64,000 bases of DNA from Mangifera indica (Eukaryota; Streptophyta; Magnoliopsida; Sapindales; Anacardiaceae): positions 15,087,584-15,151,583 of the forward strand of contig NC_058139.1 of NCBI RefSeq assembly GCF_011075055.1. Direction: 5' to 3'. The notes under the pieces were generated by a model that did not search any database, was not told the DNA's origin, and saw only the letters and a program-made list of their open reading frames with translations. How positions within the stretch are numbered: the stretch's first letter is position 1; each line of letters begins with the position of its first letter. Below, piece after piece: positions 47,560-58,180 of the stretch. The position numbers were made by a program, and so were the translations under genes.

Positions 47560-48380
47560 TGAATATTAGATAATAATTTAGAGGCTAAACAAAATGTTAG
47601 AAAACTATTAGGGCATTTTGATATTACACAATGTATAAAGATTTAAATAACATGTTAAGAATAGATAGATATATTTTGATACAAGACAACATACAAATGT
47701 GTTAAATGAACTGTTAGATAATTATAGGGGGTCAAATGAAATGTTAAAAAAATATGAGCGTATTTTGATATTACACAATATATGAAGGATTTAAATAACA
47801 TGTTAAGAATAGATAGATACATTTTGATACAAGATAACATATAAGGGTGCTAAATGAAAGGTTAGATAAGTATGGGGGGGCTAAAGAAATGCTACAAAAA
47901 TATGGGGTTATATTAAAATTACACAATATATGAAGGATTTAAATAACATGTTAAGAATAGATAGATGTATTTTGATACAAGACAATATACAAGGATATTA
48001 AATAAAATGTTAGATCATTATAAGGGAAAATGAAATGTTAGAAAAATATGGGGTTATTTTGATATTAAACATTGTAAGACGGTTTTAGATTATATATTAA
48101 CAATAGATAGATACATTTTCATACAAGACAACATATAAGAGCGTAAAATTAAAGGTAAGATAATTATGAGGGTAAATGAAATGTTTAAAAGATATGGGGG
48201 TATTTTGATGTTAAACATTGTAAGAACGTTTTAAATGAAATGTTAAAAATAGATAGATGCATTTTGATACAAAACAACATATAATTGTGTTAAATAAAAT
48301 ATTAGATAATTATAGGGGATTAAATAAAATATTAAAAAAATATGAGGGGTATTTTGATATTAATATTGTAAGATTGTTTT
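47560..48380 (+). repeat. 146-148 bp tandem array near the A end of MULE B1
   Basis: About five copies of a unit containing TTAAGAATAGATAGAT and ATTTTGATACAAGACAACAT. The anchor AACATGTTAAG starts at 47649, 47797 and 47945 (spacing 148); the next two copies are spaced 146. Equivalent degenerate units lie in reverse orientation at 53410-53560, 54400-54610 and 23050-23700. Confidence 0.88.
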
Positions 48381-48479
48381 AAATTGTCACTGTGGACTTT
48401 TTATTATAAATGATTAATGTTTTTCCAAAAATTTGTCATTGTAGGATTGATAATTAAAATAGTTGGTTATGCATCGATT

Positions 48480-48720
48480 TATTACCAAGGAGAATGAATT
48501 CAAGATGATGACAACACAATGAAATATATTGGAGGATCTAAATTATTGATTAAAATTCTCTCTTGAACAACATTTGAGGGATTTATTCAGTTTTTGATGG
48601 AGTTTTGCAGTCTTGATCCAATGAAAAACTACCTTTAATTATCTATGAAGTTAAGAAAAATTAAGCTCAACTGTCTTGTACAAATCCAAAATGATGAAGA
48701 TGTCTAGAGTCTTATTGATT
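48480..48720 (+). pseudogene. MULE transposase N-terminal fragment (copy B1)
   Basis: NTMKYIGGSKLLIKI, TTFEGFIQFLMEFCSLDPMK and IKLNCLVQIQNDEDV align with the N-terminal region of the B2 transposase at 53250-53060. Stops interrupt it, and sequence beyond it goes directly into the 119 bp array, so the rest of the gene is deleted. Confidence 0.8.
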
Positions 48721-48769
48721 TGTCCCAATACTTACAAGAATGTATCCTAACATGGCAAAAATCAAAAAA

Positions 48770-49440
48770 ACAGAATAGAAATTTAAATTCTATACGTTGA
48801 AATACCCTGAAATATCAACAATCGAAAAATCATCCAAAAATTTGAAAATACGAGTCGATATATCCTAAAATGACAAAATTCAAAAAAACGAAACTAAAAT
48901 TCAAATTTTATACATTAAAATACCCTAAAATACCAATAATCGAAAAATCATTCAGAAATTTGAAAAATACAAGTTGATATATCCTAAAATGACGAAATTC
49001 AAAAAAACAAAACTGAAATTCGAATTCTATGTATTGAAATACCCTAGAATGCCAACAATTGAGTTTTGAAATCTAAAAAATATGAGTCGATCTATCCTAA
49101 AATAGTAAAAATCGAAAAAACAAAACTGAAATTCAAATTCTATACATTGGAATACCCTAGAATGTCAACAATCAAAAAATCATTCAAAAATCTAAAAATA
49201 CGTGTCAATATATTCTAAAATGACGAAATTCGAAAAAACAAAACTAAAATTCAAATTCTATATGTTGAAATACCCTAAAATGTAAACAAAAATCTAAAAA
49301 ATACAAGTTGATATATCCTAAAATAGCGAAAATCGAAAAAACAGAACTGAAATTCAAAAATACAAGTTGATATATCATAAAATAACGAAAATCGAAAAAA
49401 CGAATACGTGTTGATATATCCTAGAAATGAAAAAACCGAA
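48770..49440 (+). repeat. 119 bp tandem array of MULE B1
   Basis: Five to six degenerate copies of a unit containing CGATATATCCTAAAA, GAAATTCGAAAAAAC and TTGAAATACCCTAGAATG. Spacing varies (119, 113, 118, 104), more decayed than the arrays of B2. Confidence 0.85.
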
Positions 49441-49835
49441 ATATCGATCAGAAATTTCGTCATTACATTGTAAAATATATCTAAAAAAGCACAAAAATGA
49501 AAAACTGAATATCAAATTTGAAAACTACATATCGAAAAACCCTAAAACAGGAAAAACGAATATAAAATTTGACAACTACATGTCGAAAAACCTAGATATG
49601 AAAAATATCAATTTACCCCCTTAGAAAAGTTCTACTTGAACAAGTCCAATATTTATCCCTTACACCCTCAGCAATTTTCTAATCTCTTAGAGCCCTGCAG
49701 TTTAACAAAAAAGTAAATTTCCCCCAACCCACGGTTTTAACGACATTAGCCTACGGTTTCATGTAAAATTTCACAAAGACCCCTAGTAGACTACCCCTTC
49801 TTCCCAAGCTCCCTAATAGTTTGAAAAAACTACTT

Positions 49836-49866
49836 CCCCCACCCCCCCCCCCAACCCACCCACCCA
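49836..49866 (-). other. Homopolymeric C tract (G-rich on minus strand)
   Basis: A run of C broken by single A residues. On the minus strand it gives several runs of three or more G with one-base spacers, the form of a potential G-quadruplex. It lies in the spacer of MULE B1. Confidence 0.6.
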
Positions 49867-51299
49867 CGGTCAATCTCTCCTAACCATGGGAGAATTCATT
49901 CAGTCCGTGGGATCTATTATTCCTAAGGACAAAAGCATCGACAATTCTAACCTCTTTTCCGACCTAAAAATCGTCATTTTTGCCTCTAATTTCAATACAA
50001 ATCAAATCTACATATCCTATAACACAAAACCCCTCAAGAAATTTAACAAAAACAACCAAAAATCAAAACATTTTATATATTATGCAAAATCGAAACTTTA
50101 AAATTTTAAACTTCAAAATCTCCTTCAAATCTTAATAATTTTAACAATAAATTGATTCAAACAATAATAGGAAAGATGTACTAATCTTCTTTATCATTTT
50201 TGGTCATCATAAAATATGAAAATCGACAAAAATCGTTTTGCCCGTGGAAGACGCGAAATTCTTTGAATTTGTACAGTGAAATTATAGGAAAATAACGAAG
50301 AAAATATATAAAATTCTTGCTTTATATATAGGGGCAGTTTGGTTATTTCATAAAAGAAGGTTATTTTTGCTTAATCCTAATTATTTTGGATAATTTTTTA
50401 AAAGCCTCTTAATTTAAGGCCTATCAATAATTCCCATAGATTAATGGACTCTGCTAAATTTTGGTAGGGTTGATCATGGGAAATTATAAAAAATAGGCAA
50501 AAGTAAGGGGGTTTAAGCAAAATTGCCCAAAAAATTTAGATTAAAGCAAAAATGCCCAACATTTGTGAAATGTCGAAACTACCCATATATAAACCCAGTA
50601 AATTTCCACTGTCCCCACTGTGAAATCACTGTTCAAAAACAGGGGGAAATTCGAAATTTTCCCCTGTCCCACTGTCATTGCACTGTCGGTCAGATTTCCG
50701 ACGATTTTCGTGGTTTTCGGAAATCGAAAATGGCACACCACGTTAGAATATCTTCCGTCATCTTGTTTGAATCAATTTATTGTTCATATTATTGAGATTT
50801 GAGTGAGATTTTGTGGTTTAGGGTTTAGGGTTTCGATTTTGAACAATGCTTGAAATGTTTTGATTCTTGGTCATTTTCGTTGAATTGGTTGAGGGGTTTT
50901 GTGTTATAGCCTACATAGATTTGATTTGTGTTGAAATTGGAGGCCGAAACAACGAATTTTTGGCCGAAAATTCGTTCCGAAACTATCGGCAGTCGATAGT
51001 GGGAACAGTGTTTCCCACTTTGGAACAATTTCTCCCACTGTCGACAGTGGGTTAGGGGGTTAATAGCCTTTTTCAAAAAATCGGGGAGCTGTGTGAGTGT
51101 CCTAAATCCACTGTGGAGTTTTTTGAAATTTGCCATATCACAGTGGGCTGTTATAGTGAATATCGTGTGTTGGGGCGAAATTTGCTTTTTTGAAACTGTA
51201 GGGGCGCTAAGAGACTAGAAAATTACTAAGGGCCCAGGGAAAATATTGGACCTGTTTATAGTAGGAATTTTTTTAGGGGGTAAATTGAAAATTTTCTTA

Positions 51300-52370
51300 T
51301 ATCGGGTTTCTCAACGTGTAGTTTTCGAATTTTATATCCGTTTTTTCTGATTTAGGATTTTTTCATATGTAGTTTTCGAGTTTGAGATTTCGTTTTTTCA
51401 AATTTTGTGTTTTTTTGGCACATTTAACGATGTGTTTTTTTACCGTTTTAGGATTTATCAATTCGTATTTTCCAGATTTTCGAAGATTTTTTCAATTCTT
51501 GCCATTCTAGGGTATTTCAACTTTTAGAATTCGAATTTCAGTTTCGTTTTTTCAAATTTCACTGTTTTAGGATATATCTACTCATATTTTTTAGATTTTC
51601 AAAGAATTTTTCGATTTTTGCCATTCTAAGGTATTACAACTTTTAGAATTCGAATTTCAGTTCCGTTTTTTTGAATTTCACCGTTTTAGGATATATCTAC
51701 TCATATTTTCCAGATTTCTGAAGAATTTTTTGATTCTTACCATTCTAGGGTATTTCAACTTTTAGAATCCGAATTTCGGTTTCGTTTTTTCGAATCTCAC
51801 CATTTTAGGATATATTGACTCGTATTTTTCAGATTTTTGAAGAATTTTTTTATTCTTACCATTTTAGGGTATTTCAACTTTTAAAATCTGAATTTCGGTT
51901 CTATTTTTTCAAATTTCACCGTGTTAGGATATATTGACTCGTATTTTCCAGATTTTTGAAGAATTTTTCGATTCTTGCTATTCTAGAGTATTTCAACTTT
52001 TAGAATCTGAATTTTGGTTTCGTTTTTTTGAATTTCACCATTTTAGGATATATCGACTCGTATTTTTCAGATTTCTAAAGACTCTTTTTATTCTTGCCAT
52101 TCTAGGGTATTTCAATTTTTAAAATCTGAATTTCAGTTCTATTTTTTTGAATTTCACCATTTTAGGATATATCGACTCGTATTTTCCATATTTCTGAAGA
52201 ATTTTTTGATTCTTGCCATTCTAGGGTATTTCAACTTTTAGAATCTGAAATTCGGTTTCATTTTTTTGAATTTCACCGTTTTAGTATATATCGACTCGTA
52301 TTTTCAAGATTTCTGAAGAATTTTTTTATTCTTGCCATTCTAGGGTATTTCAACTTTTAAAATTTGATCA
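51300..52370 (-). repeat. 119 bp tandem array, B side of MULE B2
   Basis: About eight to nine copies. The anchor TTTTAGGATATAT (or a one-base variant) recurs at 51564, 51683, 51802, 51921, 52040, 52159 and 52278, always exactly 119 bases apart. Orientation is the reverse of the array at 53570-54395. Confidence 0.95.
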
Positions 52371-53299
52371 ATTGAACATGTGTGGGTAGGATTCATAAAG
52401 TTGATCCCCCACACTTCACCGACTATGGATTTGGTTGTATGTATATACCACTCACAATTTTCAGCCTTGCACTTAATTTCCCACCGTTTCTTGTTAGACT
52501 TTTTTACACCGAATTGAAATTCTTTAAGTAAGGCGAATTCCTTCACAACGTCTTTCAGTTGAATTTTATTATGAAAAATATCACCAACTTTTACACCATT
52601 CTCCTCTCGGATCGATCTGAAATCACCTGATGATGTTGATGGCTGTGGAGGAAAATTAGGAAGCCACCTAAATAGATCAGTGGGGGCATTGTCAAAAAAT
52701 GGCCCAAAATAATTTCCACCACCTGAAATTGGATCTTCAAGCTGCAAACTATCCATACCCTTGGTAATTGATGTCATATACTCAAGCTCAACATCTTCAG
52801 AAGGAATATCAGACATATCATTTCCATCAAAGTCACCCCAGTCGGGAACTCTATCTTTTTCTCCATGAGCCCATGAGTTTGCAATGTACAATGGGTCATT
52901 ATTGAAATCAATCAACTTTTCCAAATCGTATTCTTTTTTTACCCCACTACTTTCTTCTTCATCTTTATCTTCTTCCTTCTACCCTTCAATTGGAGTACAT
53001 ATAACAAAAACAGGAATACATTCCTGTAAGTACTGGGACATATCAATAAGACCCTGGGCATCTTCATCATTTTGGATCTATACGGGGCAGTCGAGCTCAA
53101 TTTTTCTTGGCTTCATTGATAGTTGAAGGTAGTTTTTCATTGGATCAATACTGCAAGACTCCTTCAAAAGCTCAATAAATCCCTCGAATGTTGTTCCATA
53201 AGGGATTTTAATCAATTGTTTGGCTCCTCCAATATATTTCATTGTGTTGTTGCCAATTTTGAATCCATTCTCCTTGGTAACGAACCGATGCATAGTCAT
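52365..53299 (-). pseudogene. MULE transposase N-terminal half (copy B2)
   Basis: From MTMHRFVTKENGFKIG at 53299 one frame runs to about 52365 with only two TAG stops (after ELDCPV and after TPIEG). The first part resembles the PB1-like N-terminal domain of plant MuDR transposases. An acidic linker follows (EEDKDEEESSG, then WAHGEKDRVPDWGDFDG). The last part, from about 52570, is the Mutator-type DNA-binding domain: LKDVVKEFALLKEFQFGV, CKAENCEWYIH and NPTHTC, with Cys/His ligands present. The catalytic DDE core that should follow is missing; the 119 bp array begins instead. In intact relatives (62113-64000) the core follows directly. Confidence 0.85.
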
Positions 53300-53569
53300 C
53301 CATTTTAATTATCAATCCTGCAATGACAAGTTTTTGAAAATAATTATTCATTTATAATAAAAAAATCTGTATTAACTATGTAAAACAGTCGTACAATTAT
53401 TAATATAAAAAAAACTCCTCATATTTTTCTAATATTTTATTTAACCCCCTATAATTATTTAATAATTTATATAACACCTTCGTATGTTATCTTATATCAA
53501 AATGCATCTATCTGTTCTTAACGTTCCATTTAAAACATTTTTATAATATCTATACTTTGAAATAGATAT

Positions 53570-54395
53570 TCAAATTTTATACTTTAAAATACTCTAAAAT
53601 GTCAATAATAAAAAATTTCTTCAGAAATCTAAAAAATACGAGTCGATATATCATAAAACGGTGATTTTCGAAAAAATAGAACTGAAATTCGAATTCTAAA
53701 ATTTGAAATACCTTGGAATGGTAAGAATCGAAAAATTCTTCAAAAATCTGAAAAATATGAGTCGATATATCCTAAAACGGTGAAATTCGAAAAAATGGAA
53801 CGAAAATTTGAATTCTAAAAGTTGAAATACCTTAGAATGGCAAGAATCAAAAAATTCTTCAGAAATCTGAAAAATACGAGTTGATATATCCTAAAACGGT
53901 GAAATTTGAAAAAACGGAACTGAAATTCGAATTCTAAAAGTTGAAATACCTTAAAATGGCAAGAATCGAAAAATTCTTCGAAAATCTGGAAAATACAAGT
54001 CGATATATCCTAAAACGGTAAAATTCGAAAAATCGAAACTGAAATTCGAATTCTAAAAGTTGAAATACCCTAGAATGACAAGAATCGAAAAATTCTTCAA
54101 AAATCTGAAAAATACGAGTCGATATATCCTAAAACGGTGAAATTTGAAAAAACAGAACTGAAATTTGAATTCTAAAAGTTGAAATACCCTAGAATGGCAA
54201 GAATCGAAAAATTATTCGAAAATCTGGAAAATATGAGTCAATATATCCTAAAACGGTGAAATTCGAAAAAACGGAACTGAAATTCAAATTCTAAAAGTTG
54301 AAATACCGTAAAATGACAATAATCAAAAATTTTTTCAGAAATCTGGAAAATATGAGTCGATATATCCTAAAACGGTGAAATTCGAAAAAACCTAA
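53570..54395 (+). repeat. 119 bp tandem array, A side of MULE B2 (inverted)
   Basis: About seven copies. The anchor CTAAAACGG ends at 53661, 53780, 53899, 54018, 54137, 54256 and 54375, exactly 119 bases apart each time. It is the reverse complement of the array at 51300-52370, so the two could pair over roughly 0.8 kb. Confidence 0.95.
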
Positions 54396-54795
54396 AATTT
54401 CATTTATAATGCTCCTACAATGTTTAATATTAAAATGCCCCCAAATTTTAATAACATTTCATTTGACCCTTCAATTATCTCTTTCTTTATTTAACACTCT
54501 TGTATGTTGTCTTGTATCAAAACAATACCTATCTATTCTTAACATGTTATATAAATCCTTTATATATTATATAATATCAAAAAAAACCCTATATTTATCT
54601 AAAATTGTATGTAACCCCTCATAATGAGTGAGGAGAGTTTATATAAATAAGAGGAAGGGTAATTTTGATATTTTAAAAAAAGTTATGAGTATTTTTACTA
54701 AAAAATAATAAATTTAGATATTTTTGTTTGAAAATAATGATTTTGGATATTTTTACTTAGTGGGAGGGCATTTTGACCCCTTTTTATAATTTCCC

Positions 54796-55070
54796 TTTAA
54801 TCATTGATAGCTTTGGAATTGCCATGGGAGAGATGATATGAACACGACCTATTAACTACCGACCGTCCTTTACCAACCACTAGACAAAAAATAATAATAA
54901 AAGTACTCCTCTTGGATGCTTCAACTTTTAATTTGACGGATGAATCATCCCAATCCTCATCCTCCAACAAGACGGCTAAAGTCGATGTCCCCCCTGCATT
55001 CTTTGGGTTTGAAATTGATGAATTGACCCCGCTTAGATTGACAGGTTACCTTCGAATTAATCATCTTTAC
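54796..55070 (+). pseudogene. Duplicated 5' region and exon 1 of the thioesterase gene
   Basis: 54912-55061 translates as [20 protein letters not shown] then [20 protein letters not shown], matching exon 1 of the gene at 56127. The sequence before it (GATAGCTTTGGAATTG near 54805) matches the region upstream of the real exon (AATAGCTTTGAAATTG near 56001). The ancestral start ATG has become ACG at 54936-54938, although an in-frame ATG now exists at 54918. Similarity stops after CTTCGAATTA (about 55061), with no splice donor and no exon 2. Non-functional. Confidence 0.82.
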
Positions 55071-55084
55071 GTCAGATTGTTTAT

Positions 55085-55985
55085 ATTATCATATCATATT
55101 TATGTTATTTGAAGATTATAAACCTTAACTTAATTTAAAATAAAATTGTTTTAAAATTTTTTAATCCTAAATCAAACTAAAATATTTTTGGATTAATCTG
55201 ATCAACTCTAATCAATCCAAACTATATAATAGATAAATTTATGTTAAAATATAATATATAATGATATAATTTGTTACAAAAAAATATACTTTATCAAATG
55301 TCAAGAAATAACATGATTTATTATAAAATAATACACTAAAAGATATTTTAACACGAAATAACATTTTTTCAAAATTAAATTACTCTATTTTATGTTAAAA
55401 CTAGTAGTTTGCTTATTGTTTCTTTATATGATAATCAATTACCCATTAAAGTCTAAAAATTTAACTTTAAAATAATACAATCGATAATTGGTAAAGTTTA
55501 TAATTACTTGTTAAATATTTAATAAATTTAATTTACAATTCATATGACAACACTAACTATTATAAATAGTAAAATTATTAATAAATATATAAATATAACT
55601 TATAATACATCAATAAAAAAAAATTACATCATTTTTTTATAAGTTTGTCAAAAAGAGTTACTAAATAAAAAGTTAACACCTTTAAAAGATATAAATTTGG
55701 TATTTGATAATATAATATTAATTTTTTTTAGAGGATAAAAGTTTTATATATTGAAACTTTTTTTATTAAATGAAACAAATTAAAGATATCGAAGATCTTT
55801 TACCATAATAATATTATACAATATTTATTTAAGTCAATTTAGGCTGGCTTCGTATTAATCTAACCAAATCCAATTGTTTTTTTATCAACTTTGACCTGAT
55901 CGGAACTACTTGTAGAAAATTATAACTTTAATTTGACTTTTTCATCTTATATGATGTCGAATGAACATTTCGTGTTGAATTTTGC
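55085..55985. repeat. Right copy of the ~900-base duplicated block
   Basis: Homologous to 46240-47197 (see there). It lies immediately upstream of the functional thioesterase exon 1 and so forms its distal promoter region. Confidence 0.7.
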
Positions 55986-56126
55986 TACGTCTAGTATTTA
56001 ATAGCTTTGAAATTGTAATTGGGAGATCCACCAACCATCGAACAAAAAATAATTATAATAACAATACAAGTACGCGACTCTTGTTGCTTTATCTGTAGTC
56101 CTTTTGGACGCTTCAACTTTAATTTC

Positions 56127-56681
56127 ATGGATGAATCATCCTTATCCTCATCCTCCAACAAGACAGCTGAAGTCGATGTTCCCCTCCATTCCATAGGGTT
56201 TGAAATTGATGAATTAACCCCGCATAGAGTCACAGGCTACCTTCGAATTCACAAAACGATATGTCAGGTGAGCTTATCAAATTTCTTTTGCAATCATTTG
56301 TCTTGATATAATATTATATTGAATTATTGAAAACAGCCGTTCAAGGTGTTACACGGTGGTGTATCGGCTTTGGTAGCAGAGTCGTTGGCAAGCATAGGGG
56401 CTCACATGGCATCTGGTTTCAGAAGAGTGGCTGGTATTCACCTTACCATTAATCATTTGAAACCCGCTGAGCTTGGAGATCTTGTTTTTGCTGAGGCTTT
56501 CCCTGTCAATGTTGGAAAGACTATTCAGGTTTGGGAGGTTCAACTTTGGAAAATTCATCCTGCAAACTCAGATATGAAGTCCATGGTTTCTTCCTCTAGA
56601 GTTACCCTTTTATCCAACATGCCGGTGCCTCAAAGTTCCAAAGATGCTGCAGACAATCTTAAAAAATTTGCTAAGTTGTAA
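56127..56681 (+). CDS. DHNAT1-like: Peroxisomal hotdog thioesterase, DHNA-CoA thioesterase type (2 exons)
   Basis: Exons 56127-56267 and 56337-56681 (GT-AG intron, phase 0) give 161 residues. The product is a single 4HBT hotdog domain: [18 protein letters not shown] (about 25-42), [19 protein letters not shown] (48-66) with the substrate-binding HGG and Glu62 in the catalytic position, [20 protein letters not shown] (78-97), and [11 protein letters not shown] (108-118). The C-terminal tripeptide AKL is a type 1 peroxisomal targeting signal. This matches Arabidopsis DHNAT proteins, which hydrolyse 1,4-dihydroxy-2-naphthoyl-CoA in phylloquinone (vitamin K1) synthesis. Length is usual for the family. 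The start at MDESS is chosen because it matches the family; an in-frame ATG at 56019 would add 36 unlikely residues. An AATGAATAAA signal lies near 56768. A broken duplicate of exon 1 lies 1.2 kb upstream. Confidence 0.92.
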
Positions 56682-57049
56682 ACCTAACCATTCTCTTTTT
56701 GTCTTCGGAAAAGTATTATGATCTTATTACTATTCTGCCATTACAACTGCATTTCTTTTTCATTTCAATGAATAAATTTCATTAAGAGAAACCAACCATA
56801 CCAACTCCTTTCACCTGTCATTCCTACATAAAATACTTGGATTGATGCTTTTCTTTACAGAATAATGTTATAAAAGAGCAAGGAGATCAAATAATCCGTA
56901 CATAAAAGCGACTTACTTGGTTTAACAAGTTACAACAATATTACTCTCTTATAGTTTATATAGAAGCAAGCTATCGGTACATATTTTATTGCTCCTTTGA
57001 ACAAACAATAGACTAACGGATCAAATAATCATTGAAACACAGAGGTGAA

Positions 57050-57841
57050 TCAATCGTTGCTAATACTTGTGGTGAAAGTGGGCTTATTGCTTCTGCTTTT
57101 GTCGGCAAAGGAAGTACCAGAAATCTTTTGCCTTGAAAATAAAAACACACACAAATTAACCGTCAAAATGCAATTACATGTTGCATTAGAAGAAAAAAAT
57201 GGAAATAAAATACCTGAGATTGGTAAGCTGTCGAGTCAGTTCGTTAATCTCCAATACCGAAAGTTTGAGGGAAGATAAGGTTCCGGGCACTTCTTCAGAA
57301 ACTACTTTGGACAATTTTTCCACTGAGACACCCAGTTTCTTAAAAGCCTGTAACCAAAAGAAAAAAAAAATGAAATTACAACAAGACGTAGAGTTCTTCA
57401 TAGACTGATGAAATAGAATCAACTTAATGAATTGAACTAAACTTACCATCATGGTAGGAATTGAAATAATAGCCAAGGAGAAAATCGCCCCAATAGTCTG
57501 GAGAGGGTTGAAACCGAAGACATGAAATTAAGAATGTAAACAAAGCTTAAAAAAAAAAATAAATTAAAATGGTTAGAAAATACCGCAGAGAGGACGTAGC
57601 CGAGGGAAAGAAGGGCCAATTGAGGAGGTGGACTATTGACTTTGGCAAAATTAATAAAAGGGGGATTGGCAGATGATGCAGAAGAAGAAAGGAAGGAGAG
57701 TTGGGGTCGTTGTGTAAGTGTAACGAGAGCATTATTGGAGCTGGAAAGTGGCGCTGCTGAGACAGATACTGAGGAAACACTCGTTTTTGTTGAAAGAGAT
57801 GGAACCCAATGAAGAGGCTTGTGCTTGACAGACACCGCCAT
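57050..57841 (-). CDS. Plastid-targeted membrane protein, DUF948-like (4 exons)
   Basis: Exons 57841-57584, 57497-57447, 57347-57214 and 57131-57050, all GT-AG, join to 175 codons (174 residues). Residues 1-70 are Ser/Thr-rich and poor in acids (MAVSVKHKPLHWVPSLSTKT...), a typical chloroplast transit peptide. Residues about 75-103 (LALLSLGYVLSA, then TIGAIFSLAIISIPTMM) form one or two membrane segments. Residues 104-147 (AFKKLGVSVEKLSKVVSEEV, PGTLSSLKLS, INELTRQLTNL) form an amphipathic helical region as in DUF948 proteins. The tail is QKISGTSFADKSRSNKPTFT and ends ISND. The function is unknown to me; location in a plastid membrane is inferred. Upstream in-frame Met codons (to 57922) would add 27 residues without transit-peptide character. 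The gene converges tail-to-tail with the thioesterase gene. Confidence 0.82.
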
Positions 57842-57922
57842 CCACACCGGATGTGGATCGGAGAAACCTACAAAACCACCACCGGCCCCCCACATAATAT
57901 CTCCACAAATGGTCGATCGCAA

Positions 57923-58180
57923 ACTATGTCTTCACCATGGATGACTGTGAATCGATATGGTTTTTAGGGTCCATCCAAAGTCAACACACCTGGACTGGAC
58001 CAGTGGGTTTGGTCTGATGGGATGAGCCCATAAGATAGATTTTGGTTAAGGATCTAATTGGTTAAAAGAAAAGTTGGGTTAATCTTAAATGACCCAAAAT
58101 CCGAAGAAAGAGTTTTGGCAAATGGGTTTATTTTTAGGATGTTGAATATAAATGTAAATCTGATTTGGTAATAATTAATA
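57923..58180. promoter_or_regulatory. Upstream region of the DUF948-like gene
   Basis: No coding sequence. The stretch separates the gene's start from the MULE that begins at 58181, so its promoter may extend into the transposon. Confidence 0.35.

Larger units (their letters stand above)
47198..50436 (+). mobile_element. MULE copy B1, internally deleted, 3.24 kb
   Basis: An exact 9-bp duplication TAGATTAAT at 47189-47197 and 50437-50445 flanks it (ten bases match if the next G is counted). The left ('A') end starts GAGAAATTTATT and carries GCAAAAATGCCC. The right ('B') end reads inward GGGAATTATT, also followed by GCAAAAAT. Inside, in order: a 146-148 bp array (47560-48380), a short fragment of the transposase N-terminus on + (48480-48720), a 119 bp array (48770-49440), and a spacer. 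The catalytic core is absent. Confidence 0.88.
50478..54795 (-). mobile_element. MULE copy B2, 4.3 kb, with inverted 119 bp arrays
   Basis: The left ('B') end starts GGGAAATTATAAAAAATAGG with GCAAAAATGCCC inside; the right ('A') end, read inward, starts GGGAAATTATAAAAAGG and later TAAAATATCAAAATTACCC, matching the A end of B1. Flanks GTTGATCAT (50469-50477) and TTTAATCAT (54796-54804) agree at 7 of 9, a decayed Mutator-type duplication. Layout from B to A: spacer, 119 bp array, transposase N-terminal half on the minus strand, short 148-type sequence, a second 119 bp array in inverse orientation, A end. It lies 41 bases from B1. Confidence 0.85.

Noticed and set aside
50815..50836. Telomere-like TTTAGGG repeats
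   Set aside because: Only about two and a half units; too short for an interstitial telomere and it lies in a MULE spacer.
51934..52122. 62-codon frame inside the 119 bp array as a gene
   Set aside because: It is the translation of the tandem repeat itself (FRIYRLVFF-like repetition) and has counterparts in every array.
51300..52370. CRISPR-like array because of regular spacing
   Set aside because: The 119-base units are continuous tandem repeats without unique spacers, in a plant MULE; CRISPR does not apply.
57449..57922. 157-codon open frame on the minus strand as a single-exon gene
   Set aside because: It reads through introns of the DUF948-like gene; only its part up to 57584 is coding, and the continuation does not match the spliced exons.
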